Part shown: positions 22,961 to 30,861 of the stretch, one piece after another
How the letters are laid out: each line of letters begins with the position of its first letter
Numbering within the stretch: the first letter of the stretch is position 1
Source of the DNA: Kribbella pittospori
GTDB lineage: Bacteria; Actinomycetota; Actinomycetes; Propionibacteriales; Kribbellaceae
Direction: 5' to 3'
NCBI RefSeq assembly: GCF_004331465.1
Contig: NZ_SJKB01000031.1
Coordinates: 1 to 43,052, forward strand
DNA length: 43,052 nucleotides
Notes under the pieces: model-generated
Seen by the model: the letters and a program-made list of their open reading frames with translations, nothing else
What the model was told of the DNA's origin: nothing
Databases searched by the model: none
Made by a program: the position numbers and the translations under genes

Positions 22961-24175
22961 TCAGCGCCCGACTCGAGCGACCGCCCAAACCATCAGCGCA
23001 GCGAAGGCCGATCCGATCACCGCACAGGCCACCGAGATCCCGGCCAGCGTGATGAACGCACCGAAGGCGACCATCGCGACCGGCATCAGCGCTTCGTCGG
23101 ACAGCAGCACGATGCTGAAGCTGCGGCCGAGGTACGACGCGTCGACCGACAACTGGAACGCGGCCGACAACTGTGCCGAGGCGATGCCGGCCGTGGCACC
23201 GATCATGACCATGGCCAGCAAGATGCCGTACCGCGGCATCACGCCGATCATCACGCACCCGGCGGCCTGGAAGATCAGCGCGATCAGGCCGCTGCGAGCG
23301 AGGTTGGCCGGCTTCCAGCGCATCGCGACGATCGCACCGCCGGCGGCTGCGAGCCCCGAACAAGCCTCGAACCAACCGAGCGCGGCCGATCCCCACCCGG
23401 ACAGATGGACCCGCTGGACCAGACCGACCGCCAGCACCGGGCCCACGCACAGGTTCAGCCCCGAGAACGCGATCACCAGCGTTCGCGCCCGGGCGTCGCG
23501 GCGGAGGTAGCCGAAGCCCTCCTTCAGGTCGGCGCGAATCGACGTACCGGTGGACGCCGGTTGCGGCAGTCGCGGCTTCACCAGGAACGCCAGGGCACAG
23601 GCGATCACGGCGAACGACACCGCGTCGACGATCATGACCGTGGCCAGCCCGCCGTTCGCGACCAGCAGACCACCGAGCGGGGCGCCGACGAAGATCGCGA
23701 GCCGGACCGCCAACTGATTGCCGGCGGCGAGCTTCACCTGGTCGTCCGGCTGCACCATCCGGCGCGGCAGCGTCCCGGCGGCCGGTGTATAGATCGCGTC
23801 GACCACGCCGAACACCACCGCGATCGTGAGCAGCAGCGGCAGCGACAGCCCCCACATCGACGCGACCACGGCGCTCGCGATCAGCACGGCGATCCGGCCC
23901 AGGTTCGACAGGATCATCACCCGGCGTCCGTCGAGGCGATCGGCGAGGGCACCACCGAACAGCAGCACGAGCGCCCGCGGCACGGCACCGATACCCATCA
24001 CCAGCCCGGCTCCGGCCGGGGTCGTGATCTGGGCGGCGCTCCAGGCGAGGCCGACGTACCAGGCCATGTCGCCGATCTTCGAGACGGCGGCGGAGAAGAT
24101 CCACGCGTGGACGCGGATGTCGCGGCGCAGCGGCGGGAACACCGCGGCGGCGGTGCTGGGCTGTGTCTCGCTCAT
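22961..24175 (-). CDS. MFS transporter (ArsR-controlled)
   Basis: A 404-residue, about 12-helix transporter resembling the enterobactin exporter EntS/MFS_3 group. Early motif VHAWIFSAAVSKIGDMAWYVGLAWSAAQIT, motif A FGGALADRLDGRRVMILSNLGRIAVLI (about 70-95), and LPRRMVQPDDQVKLAAGNQLAVRLAIFVGAPLGGLLVANGG. ATG 24175 overlaps the ArsR-type gene (24172-24175, ATGA) so the regulator and pump are one operon. Substrate unknown; a toxic organic compound or metal chelate is likely. It ends 60 bp before the GH9 promoter region. Confidence 0.9.
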   Translation of the reverse strand: MSETQPSTAAAVFPPLRRDIRVHAWIFSAAVSKIGDMAWYVGLAWSAAQITTPAGAGLVMGIGAVPRALVLLFGGALADRLDGRRVMILSNLGRIAVLIASAVVASMWGLSLPLLLTIAVVFGVVDAIYTPAAGTLPRRMVQPDDQVKLAAGNQLAVRLAIFVGAPLGGLLVANGGLATVMIVDAVSFAVIACALAFLVKPRLPQPASTGTSIRADLKEGFGYLRRDARARTLVIAFSGLNLCVGPVLAVGLVQRVHLSGWGSAALGWFEACSGLAAAGGAIVAMRWKPANLARSGLIALIFQAAGCVMIGVMPRYGILLAMVMIGATAGIASAQLSAAFQLSVDASYLGRSFSIVLLSDEALMPVAMVAFGAFITLAGISVACAVIGSAFAALMVWAVARVGR

Positions 24176-24741
24176 GGCCGGGCCGGCACCGCGTGCGCGA
24201 AGAAGAAGACCCGGTGGGCGTCCTCCCCCTCGGACGGTTCGTCGTAGTACTCGCGGACGAGATCCTCGATCCGCTCGCTGAGCTCGTTCAGCCGATCGGG
24301 CGTCAATGTGAGCCATCTCTCGGTTGCGTACGCCGCCCGCACCCAGGGCTCCTCGAACTCGTACCTGATGTCGAACCACTGCCGCACTTTGCCGACGTGA
24401 TGCGCGAGGTTCTGATCCTCGGCCGTGGCCGCGACCAACTCGCCGGCCGGGTCGCCCTGGGCATCCGCGATGGACCACGAGTACGACGACGTGTCGCCGA
24501 GCTTCCACCACCGTTCCCGCCGGTTCTTGGCCAGCTCGGGGGCCTCGACGATCACCCCGGCCGCGCTCAGAACCTTCAGGTGATGGCTGATGTTGCCGAC
24601 CAGTTCACCGGTGGCCGCGGCCAGCCGGGAGGCGGTCGCGGGGCCGTCGAGATGGATCAGGTCGAGCATCCGGCGGCGGAGCGGATGGTGGATCGCGGCG
24701 AGCACGGACGGGGTCACCGACCGTCGATTGGCGGGCGTCAT
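24172..24741 (-). CDS. ArsR-type winged-helix repressor
   Basis: A 189-residue regulator. The DNA-binding domain (about 5-85) shows SVLAAIHHPLRRRMLDLIHLDGPATASRLAAATGELVGNISHHLKVLSAAGVIVEAPELAKNRRERWWKL. The C-terminal part lacks the Cys/His metal sites of classical ArsR. ATG 24741 is favoured: TATCGT lies 7 bases upstream (leaderless), with a -35-like TTGCAC 18 bases before it. An open extension to 24813 runs through the operators and is not used. The MFS gene overlaps it by ATGA. Two 12-bp palindromes overlap the promoter, so it probably represses its own operon. Confidence 0.9.
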   Translation of the reverse strand: MTPANRRSVTPSVLAAIHHPLRRRMLDLIHLDGPATASRLAAATGELVGNISHHLKVLSAAGVIVEAPELAKNRRERWWKLGDTSSYSWSIADAQGDPAGELVAATAEDQNLAHHVGKVRQWFDIRYEFEEPWVRAAYATERWLTLTPDRLNELSERIEDLVREYYDEPSEGEDAHRVFFFAHAVPARP

Positions 24742-24759
24742 GGGCAGCACGATAGCTTC

Positions 24760-24787
24760 CACAAGAATTCTTGTGCAAGAGTTCTTG
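24760..24787. promoter_or_regulatory. Two tandem ArsR-operon operators
   Basis: CAAGAATTCTTG (24762-24773, perfect) and CAAGAGTTCTTG (24776-24787, one central mismatch) lie 14 bp apart centre to centre, spanning the -35 region and spacer of the leaderless ArsR promoter. The first is extended to a 16-bp palindrome (24760-24775). Confidence 0.8.
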
Positions 24788-24813
24788 TGGAACGAACCCA
24801 GAGCCGAAAACAA

Positions 24814-24970
24814 TCTCCAGCAGACTGGTAGACATAGCCGTATCGTGAGACCGGCGCTCAGGATGTGGGATTGTGGGTTGATTTGTCAGCCGCTGGAGCT
24901 GACTCTTGTGGACATGCTCGCTGCCCGGTCCACCCACCTCGTAGGTCGCATTCATGTCGACCTCGGGCGG
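24814..24970. other. Gene-free stretch between ArsR operators and the cysteine-leader ORF
   Basis: About 160 bp without a convincing gene. An open frame in phase with the leader ORF reads MWDCGLICQP at 24862 with two more Cys codons, but it has no -10 box at leaderless spacing. TAGGTC (24943-24948) may be the -10 of the sulfate operon; it is a weak match. No clear -35. Confidence 0.5.
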
Positions 24971-25006
24971 ATGCGCAGCGCCATCTGTTGTCCTTCGATG
25001 TTCTGA
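24971..25006 (+). CDS. Cysteine-codon leader-peptide candidate upstream of the sulfate operon
   Basis: An 11-codon ORF, ATG 24971 to TGA 25004-25006, encodes MRSAICCPSMF with adjacent TGT-TGT codons. It lies 144 bp before sulfite reductase, the first gene of the cysteine-biosynthesis operon. Polycysteine short ORFs regulating sulfur genes by ribosome stalling are known in mycobacteria. A possible -10 (TAGGTC) precedes it, with CGGGCGG before the ATG. A 6-bp stem ATCGAA/TTCGAT (25081-25102) and other GC-rich palindromes follow. The exact start and the expression platform are uncertain. Confidence 0.55.
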   Translation: MRSAICCPSMF

Positions 25007-25150
25007 CAGCGACCCCGCCGGGCCCGATGACGGCCCCTGATCACCCCCGATCACCGCTGGGTGCGCACCGCGCGGAACGCATCGAACCGACGACGCTTCG
25101 ATCTCGCCGCCTGCGGACGCACCTGTCACGAGGACTAGGACACGTTCCCG
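25007..25150 (+). promoter_or_regulatory. Possible attenuator region between leader ORF and sulfite reductase
   Basis: The 144-bp stretch contains a GGTGCGCACC palindrome near 25058-25067 and ATCGAA-N10-TTCGAT (25081-25102). A T-tract is lacking, so control might act through translation of the first gene or Rho. AGGA lies 10 bases before ATG 25151. Confidence 0.4.
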
Positions 25151-26842
25151 ATGACTGGCGTCACCTCTGCTCCCGCTCCCCGCAAACCGGCCCGCCCGCG
25201 CAAGGGCAAGGGCGAAGGTCAGTGGGCCCTCGGCTACCGCGAGCCGCTGAACAAGAACGAGGAGAACAAGAAGAACGACGACGGACTCAACGTCCGGGCC
25301 CGGATCGAGAACATCTACGCGCACACCGGCTTCGACTCGATCGACCCCGCCGACCTGCGCGGACGCTTCCGCTGGTGGGGGCTGTACACCCAGCGCAAGC
25401 CCGGGATCGACGGCGGCAAGACCGCGACGCTGGAGCCGGAGGAGCTGGACGACCGCTACTTCATGATGCGGGTCCGGGTCGAGGGCGGCCAGCTCAGCAC
25501 CGAGCAGCTCAAGGTGATCGCCGAGGTCTCGACTGACTACGCGCGCGACTCGGCCGACATCACCGACCGGCAGAACATCCAGCTGCACTGGATCCGGATC
25601 GAGGACGTGCCGGCGATCTGGCAGAAGCTCGAGTCGGTCGGCCTGTACACGACCGAGGCCTGCGGCGACGTACCGCGCGTTGTCATCGCCAGCCCGGTCG
25701 CCGGGATCGCGGCCGACGAGATCATCGACCCGACGCCGGCCATCGACGAGATCGTCGACAAGTACATCGGCTCCTCGGAGTTCTCCAACCTGCCGCGCAA
25801 GTTCAAGACCGCGCTGACCGGCCACCCGTCGCACGACGTCGTACCCGAGGTCAACGACATCGCGTTCGTCGGTGTCGTCCACCCCGAGCACGGGCCGGGC
25901 TTCGACCTGTGGGTCGGCGGTGGGTTGTCGACGAACCCGATGCTCGCGCAGCGGCTCGGCACCTGGATCCCGAGTGAAGAGGTCGCCGAGGCTTGGTGGG
26001 GTGTCACCAGCATCTTCCGCGACTACGGCTATCGCAGGCTACGCAACCGGGCCCGGCTGAAGTTCCTCGTCGCCGACTGGGGTGTCGAGAAGTTCCGCGA
26101 GGTGCTCGAGGAGAAGTACCTCAAGCGCAAGCTGATCGACGGACCCGCGCCCGAGATCCCCGCCGTCCAGGGCGACCACGTCGGCGTACACAAGCAGAAC
26201 GACGGCAAGTACTTCGTCGGCGTCGCGCCGATCGTCGGCCGGGTCTCCGGTACGTCGCTGGCCAAGGTCGCCGACGTGGTCGCGGCGCACGGGTCGAACC
26301 GGATCCGAACCACGGCCCAGCAGAAGCTGCTCGTGCTCGACGTCGAGGAGTCGCAGGTCGACTCGCTCGTCGCCGCGCTGGACGCGCTCGGCTTCCAGGC
26401 CAACCCTTCGGCCTGGCGGCGGAACACGATGGCCTGCACCGGGATCGAGTTCTGCAAGCTGGCGATCGTCGAGACCAAGGCCCGCGCCGCCCAGCTGATC
26501 GACGAGCTGGAGGAGCGGATCCCGGAGCTCGACGTACCGATCACCGTGAACGTCAACGGCTGCCCGAACTCCTGCGCCCGGATCCAGGTCGCCGACATCG
26601 GTCTGAAGGGCCAACTGGTCCGCGATGCCGAAGGCAACCAAGTACCGGGGTATCAGGTCCACCTGGGCGGCGGCCTCGGACTGGACGCCGGCTTCGGCCG
26701 CAAGCTCCGCGGCCACAAGGTCACCTCGGCGGATCTGGCCGACTACGTCGAGCGGGTCACGCAGAACTACCTGAAGGAGCGCAACGAAGGCGAGCGCTTC
26801 GCCCAGTGGGCCACCCGAGCGGACGAGGAGGCACTCCAGTGA
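25151..26842 (+). CDS. nirA: Ferredoxin-dependent sulfite reductase (NirA/SirA type)
   Basis: A 563-residue siroheme/[4Fe-4S] enzyme that reduces sulfite to sulfide for cysteine synthesis. The cluster/siroheme ligands are Cys429, Cys435, Cys471 and Cys475 in TMACTGIEFCKLA and NGCPNSCA. Tyr79 (GLYTQRKPG) and Cys171 (TEACGDVPR) are 92 residues apart, the same spacing as the Tyr69-Cys161 crosslink of M. tuberculosis SirA. Siroheme-contacting Arg/Lys residues occur in TDRQNIQLHW. Nitrite reductases share the fold, but the neighbours (cysH, cysD, cysN, sirohydrochlorin chelatase) and the Tyr-Cys pair point to sulfite. First structural gene of the operon. Confidence 0.95.
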   Translation: MTGVTSAPAPRKPARPRKGKGEGQWALGYREPLNKNEENKKNDDGLNVRARIENIYAHTGFDSIDPADLRGRFRWWGLYTQRKPGIDGGKTATLEPEELDDRYFMMRVRVEGGQLSTEQLKVIAEVSTDYARDSADITDRQNIQLHWIRIEDVPAIWQKLESVGLYTTEACGDVPRVVIASPVAGIAADEIIDPTPAIDEIVDKYIGSSEFSNLPRKFKTALTGHPSHDVVPEVNDIAFVGVVHPEHGPGFDLWVGGGLSTNPMLAQRLGTWIPSEEVAEAWWGVTSIFRDYGYRRLRNRARLKFLVADWGVEKFREVLEEKYLKRKLIDGPAPEIPAVQGDHVGVHKQNDGKYFVGVAPIVGRVSGTSLAKVADVVAAHGSNRIRTTAQQKLLVLDVEESQVDSLVAALDALGFQANPSAWRRNTMACTGIEFCKLAIVETKARAAQLIDELEERIPELDVPITVNVNGCPNSCARIQVADIGLKGQLVRDAEGNQVPGYQVHLGGGLGLDAGFGRKLRGHKVTSADLADYVERVTQNYLKERNEGERFAQWATRADEEALQ

Positions 26843-26922
26843 AGGAGCGAAGCGAGTTCACCATCAAGCAGAGCAGTGAATCGCTCATCGTCGCCGCAGC
26901 GAAGCGAGGACGGCGATGAGCG
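26843..26922 (+). repeat. Possible REP-like hairpin element between sulfite reductase and the zinc-ribbon gene
   Basis: CGCTCATCGTCG (26882-26893) pairs with CGGCGATGAGCG (26911-26922), 11 of 12 with one G-U, and the ATG of the zinc-ribbon gene lies in the right arm. The GAAGCGAG words (about 26849 and 26900) resemble short dispersed elements at gene borders in actinobacteria. It may mask the start codon, or be an inserted element. Confidence 0.4.
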
Positions 26923-27065
26923 AGAGAGCTGCACCGCTGTATTGCCCGTACTGCGGAGATGAGGACCTCCGGCCGGCGGAGGACGGGCATGGCGCCTGGG
27001 AGTGCCGGCCGTGTGCACGGGTGTTCCAGCTGAAGATGATCGGACTGCGGGTGGCGGTGGAATGA
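26916..27065 (+). CDS. Small zinc-ribbon protein of the sulfate operon (49 aa)
   Basis: A 49-residue protein with two CXXC-type knuckles, YCPYCGDED (Cys10, Cys13) and WECRPCARVF (Cys30, Cys33), so it probably binds zinc or a small FeS cluster. The rest is polar with a short hydrophobic C-terminus. It sits between sulfite reductase and cysH, overlapping cysH by ATGA (27062-27065). Such small proteins recur in actinobacterial sulfate operons; the role is unknown but might be in metal or sulfur handling. It is too short for most gene finders, but composition, codon use and overlap support it. Confidence 0.75.
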   Translation: MSERAAPLYCPYCGDEDLRPAEDGHGAWECRPCARVFQLKMIGLRVAVE

Positions 27066-27748
27066 GTACAGATCTGAAGACGCTCGCCGAGGAGGCGAAC
27101 GAACGACTGGCCGACGCTTCGGCGGTCGAGGTGCTGGCCTGGGCGCGGGAGACCTTCGGTGACGAGCTCGTGGTGACCGCCTCGATGGCCGACGGAGCAC
27201 TCCCCCACCTGGCGGCCGAGGCGGCTCCCGGTGTCGACGTACTGTTCCTCGACACCGGCTACCACTTCGCCGAGACGATCGGGACCCGGGACGCGGTCGC
27301 GGCGACGCTGCCGATCAACCTGATCAACGCGCTCCCGAAGCAGACCGTCGCGGAGCAGGACGCGGAGTACGGCGAGAAGCTGCACGACCGCAATCCCGAC
27401 CAGTGCTGCGCGCTCCGCAAGGTCGAGCCGCTGAACCGGTACCTGTCCGGCTACAAGGCCTGGGTGACCGGCGTACGGCGGGAAGAGGCGCCGACCCGGG
27501 CCAACACCCAGATCGTCGAGTACGACGAGAAGCGCGACATGGTGAAGCTCAACCCGATCGCCCCGTGGACCCAGGAAGACCTGGACAGCTACATCAGCGA
27601 CAACGGCGTACTGGTCAACCTCCTGCAGTACGACGGCTACCCGTCGATCGGCTGCGAGCCCTGCACCCAGCGAGTCGCGCCCGGCGAGGATCCTCGCAGC
27701 GGCCGCTGGGCCGGCCAGGGCAAGATCGAATGCGGGCTCCACACATGA
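27062..27748 (+). CDS. cysH: Adenylyl-sulfate (APS) reductase
   Basis: A 228-residue thioredoxin-dependent reductase converting APS to sulfite. The cluster-binding cysteines are Cys115-Cys116 (DQCCALRK) and Cys198/Cys201 (GCEPC), which places it with the [4Fe-4S] APS reductases rather than PAPS reductases. The catalytic Cys224 lies in the ECGLHT tail. The nucleotide-binding part shows TASMADGALPHL and FLDTGYHFAET. Start ATG 27062 overlaps the zinc-ribbon gene stop by 4 bases; an in-frame GTG upstream at about 27002 is not used. The APS route explains the absence of a cysC kinase. Confidence 0.95.
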   Translation: MSTDLKTLAEEANERLADASAVEVLAWARETFGDELVVTASMADGALPHLAAEAAPGVDVLFLDTGYHFAETIGTRDAVAATLPINLINALPKQTVAEQDAEYGEKLHDRNPDQCCALRKVEPLNRYLSGYKAWVTGVRREEAPTRANTQIVEYDEKRDMVKLNPIAPWTQEDLDSYISDNGVLVNLLQYDGYPSIGCEPCTQRVAPGEDPRSGRWAGQGKIECGLHT

Positions 27749-27810
27749 CCACTGTATTGAAGGCATATCCCGCCTCACCGCCGCAGTCGATTGACGCCCC
27801 GGAGGCCATT

Positions 27811-28725
27811 GTGACCACCACGAGCGCCACTCAGACGGTCACCGAGCTGGATGCTCTCGAGAGCGAGTCTCTGTTCGTGTTCCGTGAGGTGGCGGCGGAG
27901 TTCGAGCGGCCGGTGATCCTGTTCTCCGGTGGCAAGGACTCGATCGTGATGCTGCACCTGGCCCGGAAGGCGTTCGCGCCGGCCGGCGTCCCGTTCGCGC
28001 TGCTGCACGTCGACACCGGCCACAACTTCCCCGAGGTACTCGCGTTCCGCGACGCCACGGTCGAGTCGCTCGGGCTGCGGCTCGAGGTGGCCAGCGTCGA
28101 GGACTACATCGCCGACGGCAGGCTGCGGGAGCGCTCGGACGGGACCCGGAACCCACTCCAGACGATTCCGTTGCTGGACGCAATCAACGGGCACAAGTTC
28201 GATGCGGTCTTCGGCGGCGGCCGGCGGGACGAGGAGCGGGCCCGGGCGAAGGAGCGGATCTTCAGCCTGCGCGACGAGTTCGGCCAGTGGGACCCGCGCA
28301 ACCAGCGACCCGAGCTGTGGTCGCTCTACAACGGCAAGCACCGCCCGGGTGAGCACGTCCGGGTGTTCCCGCTGTCGAACTGGACCGAGCTGGACGTCTG
28401 GAACTACATCGAGCGCGAGCAGATCCCGCTGCCGGAGATCTACTACGCGCACCAGCGGGACGTGTTCGAGCGCGACGGCATGTTGCTTGCCGTCGGCCCC
28501 TATTCGCAGCCGCGTGAGGACGAGACCGTCGAGCGCCGCACGGTCCGCTATCGGACCGTCGGCGACATGTCCTGCACCGGCGCCGTCGCGAGTACGGCGT
28601 CGTCCGCGGCTGAGGTCGTCGTCGAGGTCGCGGCCAGTGAGCTGACCGAGCGCGGCGCAACCCGCGCCGACGATCGGGTCAGCGAGGCCGCGATGGAAGA
28701 CCGCAAGCGAGAGGGGTACTTCTGA
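27811..28725 (+). CDS. cysD: Sulfate adenylyltransferase subunit 2
   Basis: A 304-residue subunit that forms APS from ATP and sulfate. The PP-loop reads ILFSGGKDSIVMLHLA (about 36-51). FALLHVDTGHNFPEVL, RNPLQTIPLLDAI, FGGGRRDEERARAKERIFSLRDEFGQWDPRNQRPELW and the C-terminal GATRADDRVSEAAMEDRKREGYF are all standard. Two starts are possible: ATG 27745, which overlaps the cysH stop (ATGA), or GTG 27811, which follows GGAGG at 5 bases. GTG 27811 gives the usual length and is preferred. The cysN start codon overlaps its stop by one base (TGATG). Confidence 0.93.
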   Translation: MTTTSATQTVTELDALESESLFVFREVAAEFERPVILFSGGKDSIVMLHLARKAFAPAGVPFALLHVDTGHNFPEVLAFRDATVESLGLRLEVASVEDYIADGRLRERSDGTRNPLQTIPLLDAINGHKFDAVFGGGRRDEERARAKERIFSLRDEFGQWDPRNQRPELWSLYNGKHRPGEHVRVFPLSNWTELDVWNYIEREQIPLPEIYYAHQRDVFERDGMLLAVGPYSQPREDETVERRTVRYRTVGDMSCTGAVASTASSAAEVVVEVAASELTERGATRADDRVSEAAMEDRKREGYF

Positions 28726-30029
28726 TGACCACGCTCCTCCGCCTGGCCACGGCCGGCTCGGTCGACGACGGCAAGTCCACGCTGGTCGGCCGCCTGCTGC
28801 ACGACTGCAAGGCGATCCTGGCCGACCAGATCGCCCACGTGCAGACGGTCACAGCGCAGCGACCAGGGGCCCGCGGCGACGGCACTGATTTTGACTTCGC
28901 GCTGCTCACTGACGGCCTGCGGGCCGAACGCGAGCAGGGCATCACGATCGACGTCGCCTACCGGTACTTCGCGACCGAGAAGCGCAAGTTCATCCTGGCC
29001 GACTGCCCCGGGCATGTTCAGTACACGCGCAACACCGTGACCGGCGCGTCCACCGCGGATGTGGTGATCATCCTGGTCGACGCGCGGCACGGCGTACTCG
29101 AGCAGACCCGCCGGCACCTGGCCGTCGCCGGACTGCTCCGGGTGCCGCACGTCGTTCTCGCGGTGAACAAGATCGACCTGGTCGGGTACGACGAGGCCGT
29201 GTTCAAGGGGATCGCGAAGGACGTCGCGCAGCTCGCCGACCAGCTCGGGATCGCCGACGTCCAGGCCATCCCGGTGTCCGCGCTGGTCGGGGACAACGTG
29301 GTCGACCACTCGACCGAGACCAGCTGGTACGACGGTCCGACGCTGCTGGAGTACCTCGAGAACGCGAACGGCCGGATCGACTCCTCCGACCAGCCGCTGC
29401 GATTCCCGGTGCAGTACGTGATCCGGCCGCAGACCGACGACGAGTACCGCGACTACCGCGGCTACACCGGCACCGTTGCCTCCGGCACCGTTGCGGTCGG
29501 CGACCCGGTGATCGTGCTGCCGGCCGGTCGCCGTACGTCGATCGCCGGCATCGACCGGCCCGTGGTCACGGCCACCAGCACCGCGGTGGCCGAGCGGCCG
29601 TCCGCGGTCGCCGGTGAGGCCGTCACCGTGCGGCTGGCCGACGACATCGACGTCGCCCGCGGCTCGGTGATCGTGGCCGCGGAGGCCTCCCCCGGCACCC
29701 GCCGGGAGGTGGCCGCGACGGTGTGCTGGCTGTCCGACCGCCCGCTCGCTGCGGGCGCCCGGGTGCTGATCAAGCACACCACCACGACCGCCCAGGCGAT
29801 CGTCACCAAGATCAACGGGGCGCTGGACCTCGACTCGCTCGGCGTCATCGATGCCACCGAGCTGGGCCTCAACGACATCGGCAAGGTGCAGCTCAAGGTC
29901 GCCGCACCGCTGGCCGCCGATCCGTACTCCAGCAACGCCATCACCGGATCGTTCCTGCTGATCGACGCCCACGACGGGTGGACGCTCGCGGCCGGCATGA
30001 TCGACGACGAAGAAGGGGAACTGCTGTGA
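28725..30029 (+). CDS. cysN: Sulfate adenylyltransferase subunit 1 (GTPase)
   Basis: The 434-residue GTPase that drives CysD. P-loop AGSVDDGKSTL (about 10-19), a switch 1 loop EREQGITIDVAYR, DCPGHVQY (G3), and NKIDLVGY (G4) are present. Domain 2 and 3 beta barrels follow (about 230-434). There is no fused APS kinase domain, in agreement with the APS-reductase pathway. It overlaps cysD by one base and the next gene by GTGA, so the five genes form a tightly coupled operon. Confidence 0.95.
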   Translation: MTTLLRLATAGSVDDGKSTLVGRLLHDCKAILADQIAHVQTVTAQRPGARGDGTDFDFALLTDGLRAEREQGITIDVAYRYFATEKRKFILADCPGHVQYTRNTVTGASTADVVIILVDARHGVLEQTRRHLAVAGLLRVPHVVLAVNKIDLVGYDEAVFKGIAKDVAQLADQLGIADVQAIPVSALVGDNVVDHSTETSWYDGPTLLEYLENANGRIDSSDQPLRFPVQYVIRPQTDDEYRDYRGYTGTVASGTVAVGDPVIVLPAGRRTSIAGIDRPVVTATSTAVAERPSAVAGEAVTVRLADDIDVARGSVIVAAEASPGTRREVAATVCWLSDRPLAAGARVLIKHTTTTAQAIVTKINGALDLDSLGVIDATELGLNDIGKVQLKVAAPLAADPYSSNAITGSFLLIDAHDGWTLAAGMIDDEEGELL

Positions 30030-30823
30030 CTGCTCCAGCGCTCGTGATCCTCGCCCACGGCAGCCGCGATCCGCGTTCGGCCGCCACCGTCCACGGCCTC
30101 GTGAAGTGCCTGCGTGACCTGCGCGACGACCTGCGGATCGAAGCCTCCTTCCTCGACCACTGCCCGCCCACGCCGTACCAGGTGATCGGCAAGCTCGCCG
30201 CCGAGGGTGTCGAAGAGGTCGTCGTCCTGCCGCTGCTGCTGTCGTCGGCGTACCACGCCCGGGTGGACGTGCCGGCCGTCGTCGACGAGGCGCGCAGCCG
30301 GTTCCCCGACCTGCGCATCATCGCTTCCGACGTGCTCGGGTACGACGAGTCGCTGCTCGACGTACTGGATCGGCGGATGCGCGCCGAGCTCAAGGACGGC
30401 CGGGTGCGAGAGCTGGACGCGCTCGTGCTGGCCTGCGCCGGATCGAGCGACTCGCAGGCGAACGCGAGTGTCACCCGCCTGGCGCGGCTCTGGGGTCAGC
30501 GGCACAAGCTGCCGGTCACCGCAGCCTTCACCGCTGCCGCCACGCCGTCGCCGGCCGAGGCCGTGCTGCAGTGGCGGCTCGAGGGTCGTCGGCACGTGGC
30601 TGTCGGTTCGCTGTTCCTCGCGCCCGGCGTCCTGCCGGATCAGGCCGAGTCGACTGCTCGCCGTGCCGGTGCTGTCGCGGTCTCGCGGCCGCTGGGTGTG
30701 AGTGCTGAGGTCGCCCGGCTCGTGCTGCTGCGCTACGGCGTGGCGGGTCTGGACCTGCTGACCCTGGCCCCGGTCGCGCGCCCAACAGTGATCAGCCGCC
30801 CGGAGCTCGTCCGCACCGCCTGA
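30026..30823 (+). CDS. Sirohydrochlorin chelatase (CbiX/SirB type)
   Basis: A 265-residue protein with two CbiX half-domains (about 1-120 and 130-250). The motif LVILAHGSRDPRSAATVHGL carries the catalytic His, and LSSAYHARVDVP the second one. It inserts ferrous iron into sirohydrochlorin to make siroheme, the cofactor of the sulfite reductase at the start of this operon. GTG 30026 overlaps the cysN stop by 4 bases. Cobalt insertion is the alternative in cobalamin pathways, but the context favours siroheme. A 17-bp tandem duplication covers its stop codon. Confidence 0.9.
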   Translation: MTAPALVILAHGSRDPRSAATVHGLVKCLRDLRDDLRIEASFLDHCPPTPYQVIGKLAAEGVEEVVVLPLLLSSAYHARVDVPAVVDEARSRFPDLRIIASDVLGYDESLLDVLDRRMRAELKDGRVRELDALVLACAGSSDSQANASVTRLARLWGQRHKLPVTAAFTAAATPSPAEAVLQWRLEGRRHVAVGSLFLAPGVLPDQAESTARRAGAVAVSRPLGVSAEVARLVLLRYGVAGLDLLTLAPVARPTVISRPELVRTA

Positions 30824-30851
30824 TCAACTGCAGCGCCTGATCAACCGCAGC
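30818..30851. repeat. 17-bp tandem duplication over the chelatase stop
   Basis: GCCTGATCAACTGCAGC (30818-30834) and GCCTGATCAACCGCAGC (30835-30851) differ at one base. The first contains the chelatase stop codon. Likely a local slippage duplication. Confidence 0.7.
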
Positions 30852-30861
30852 GCTCTGGATC

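Noticed and set aside
24742..24813. N-terminal extension of the ArsR gene
   Set aside because: The codons are the operator palindromes read as protein (HKNSCTRILVEA).
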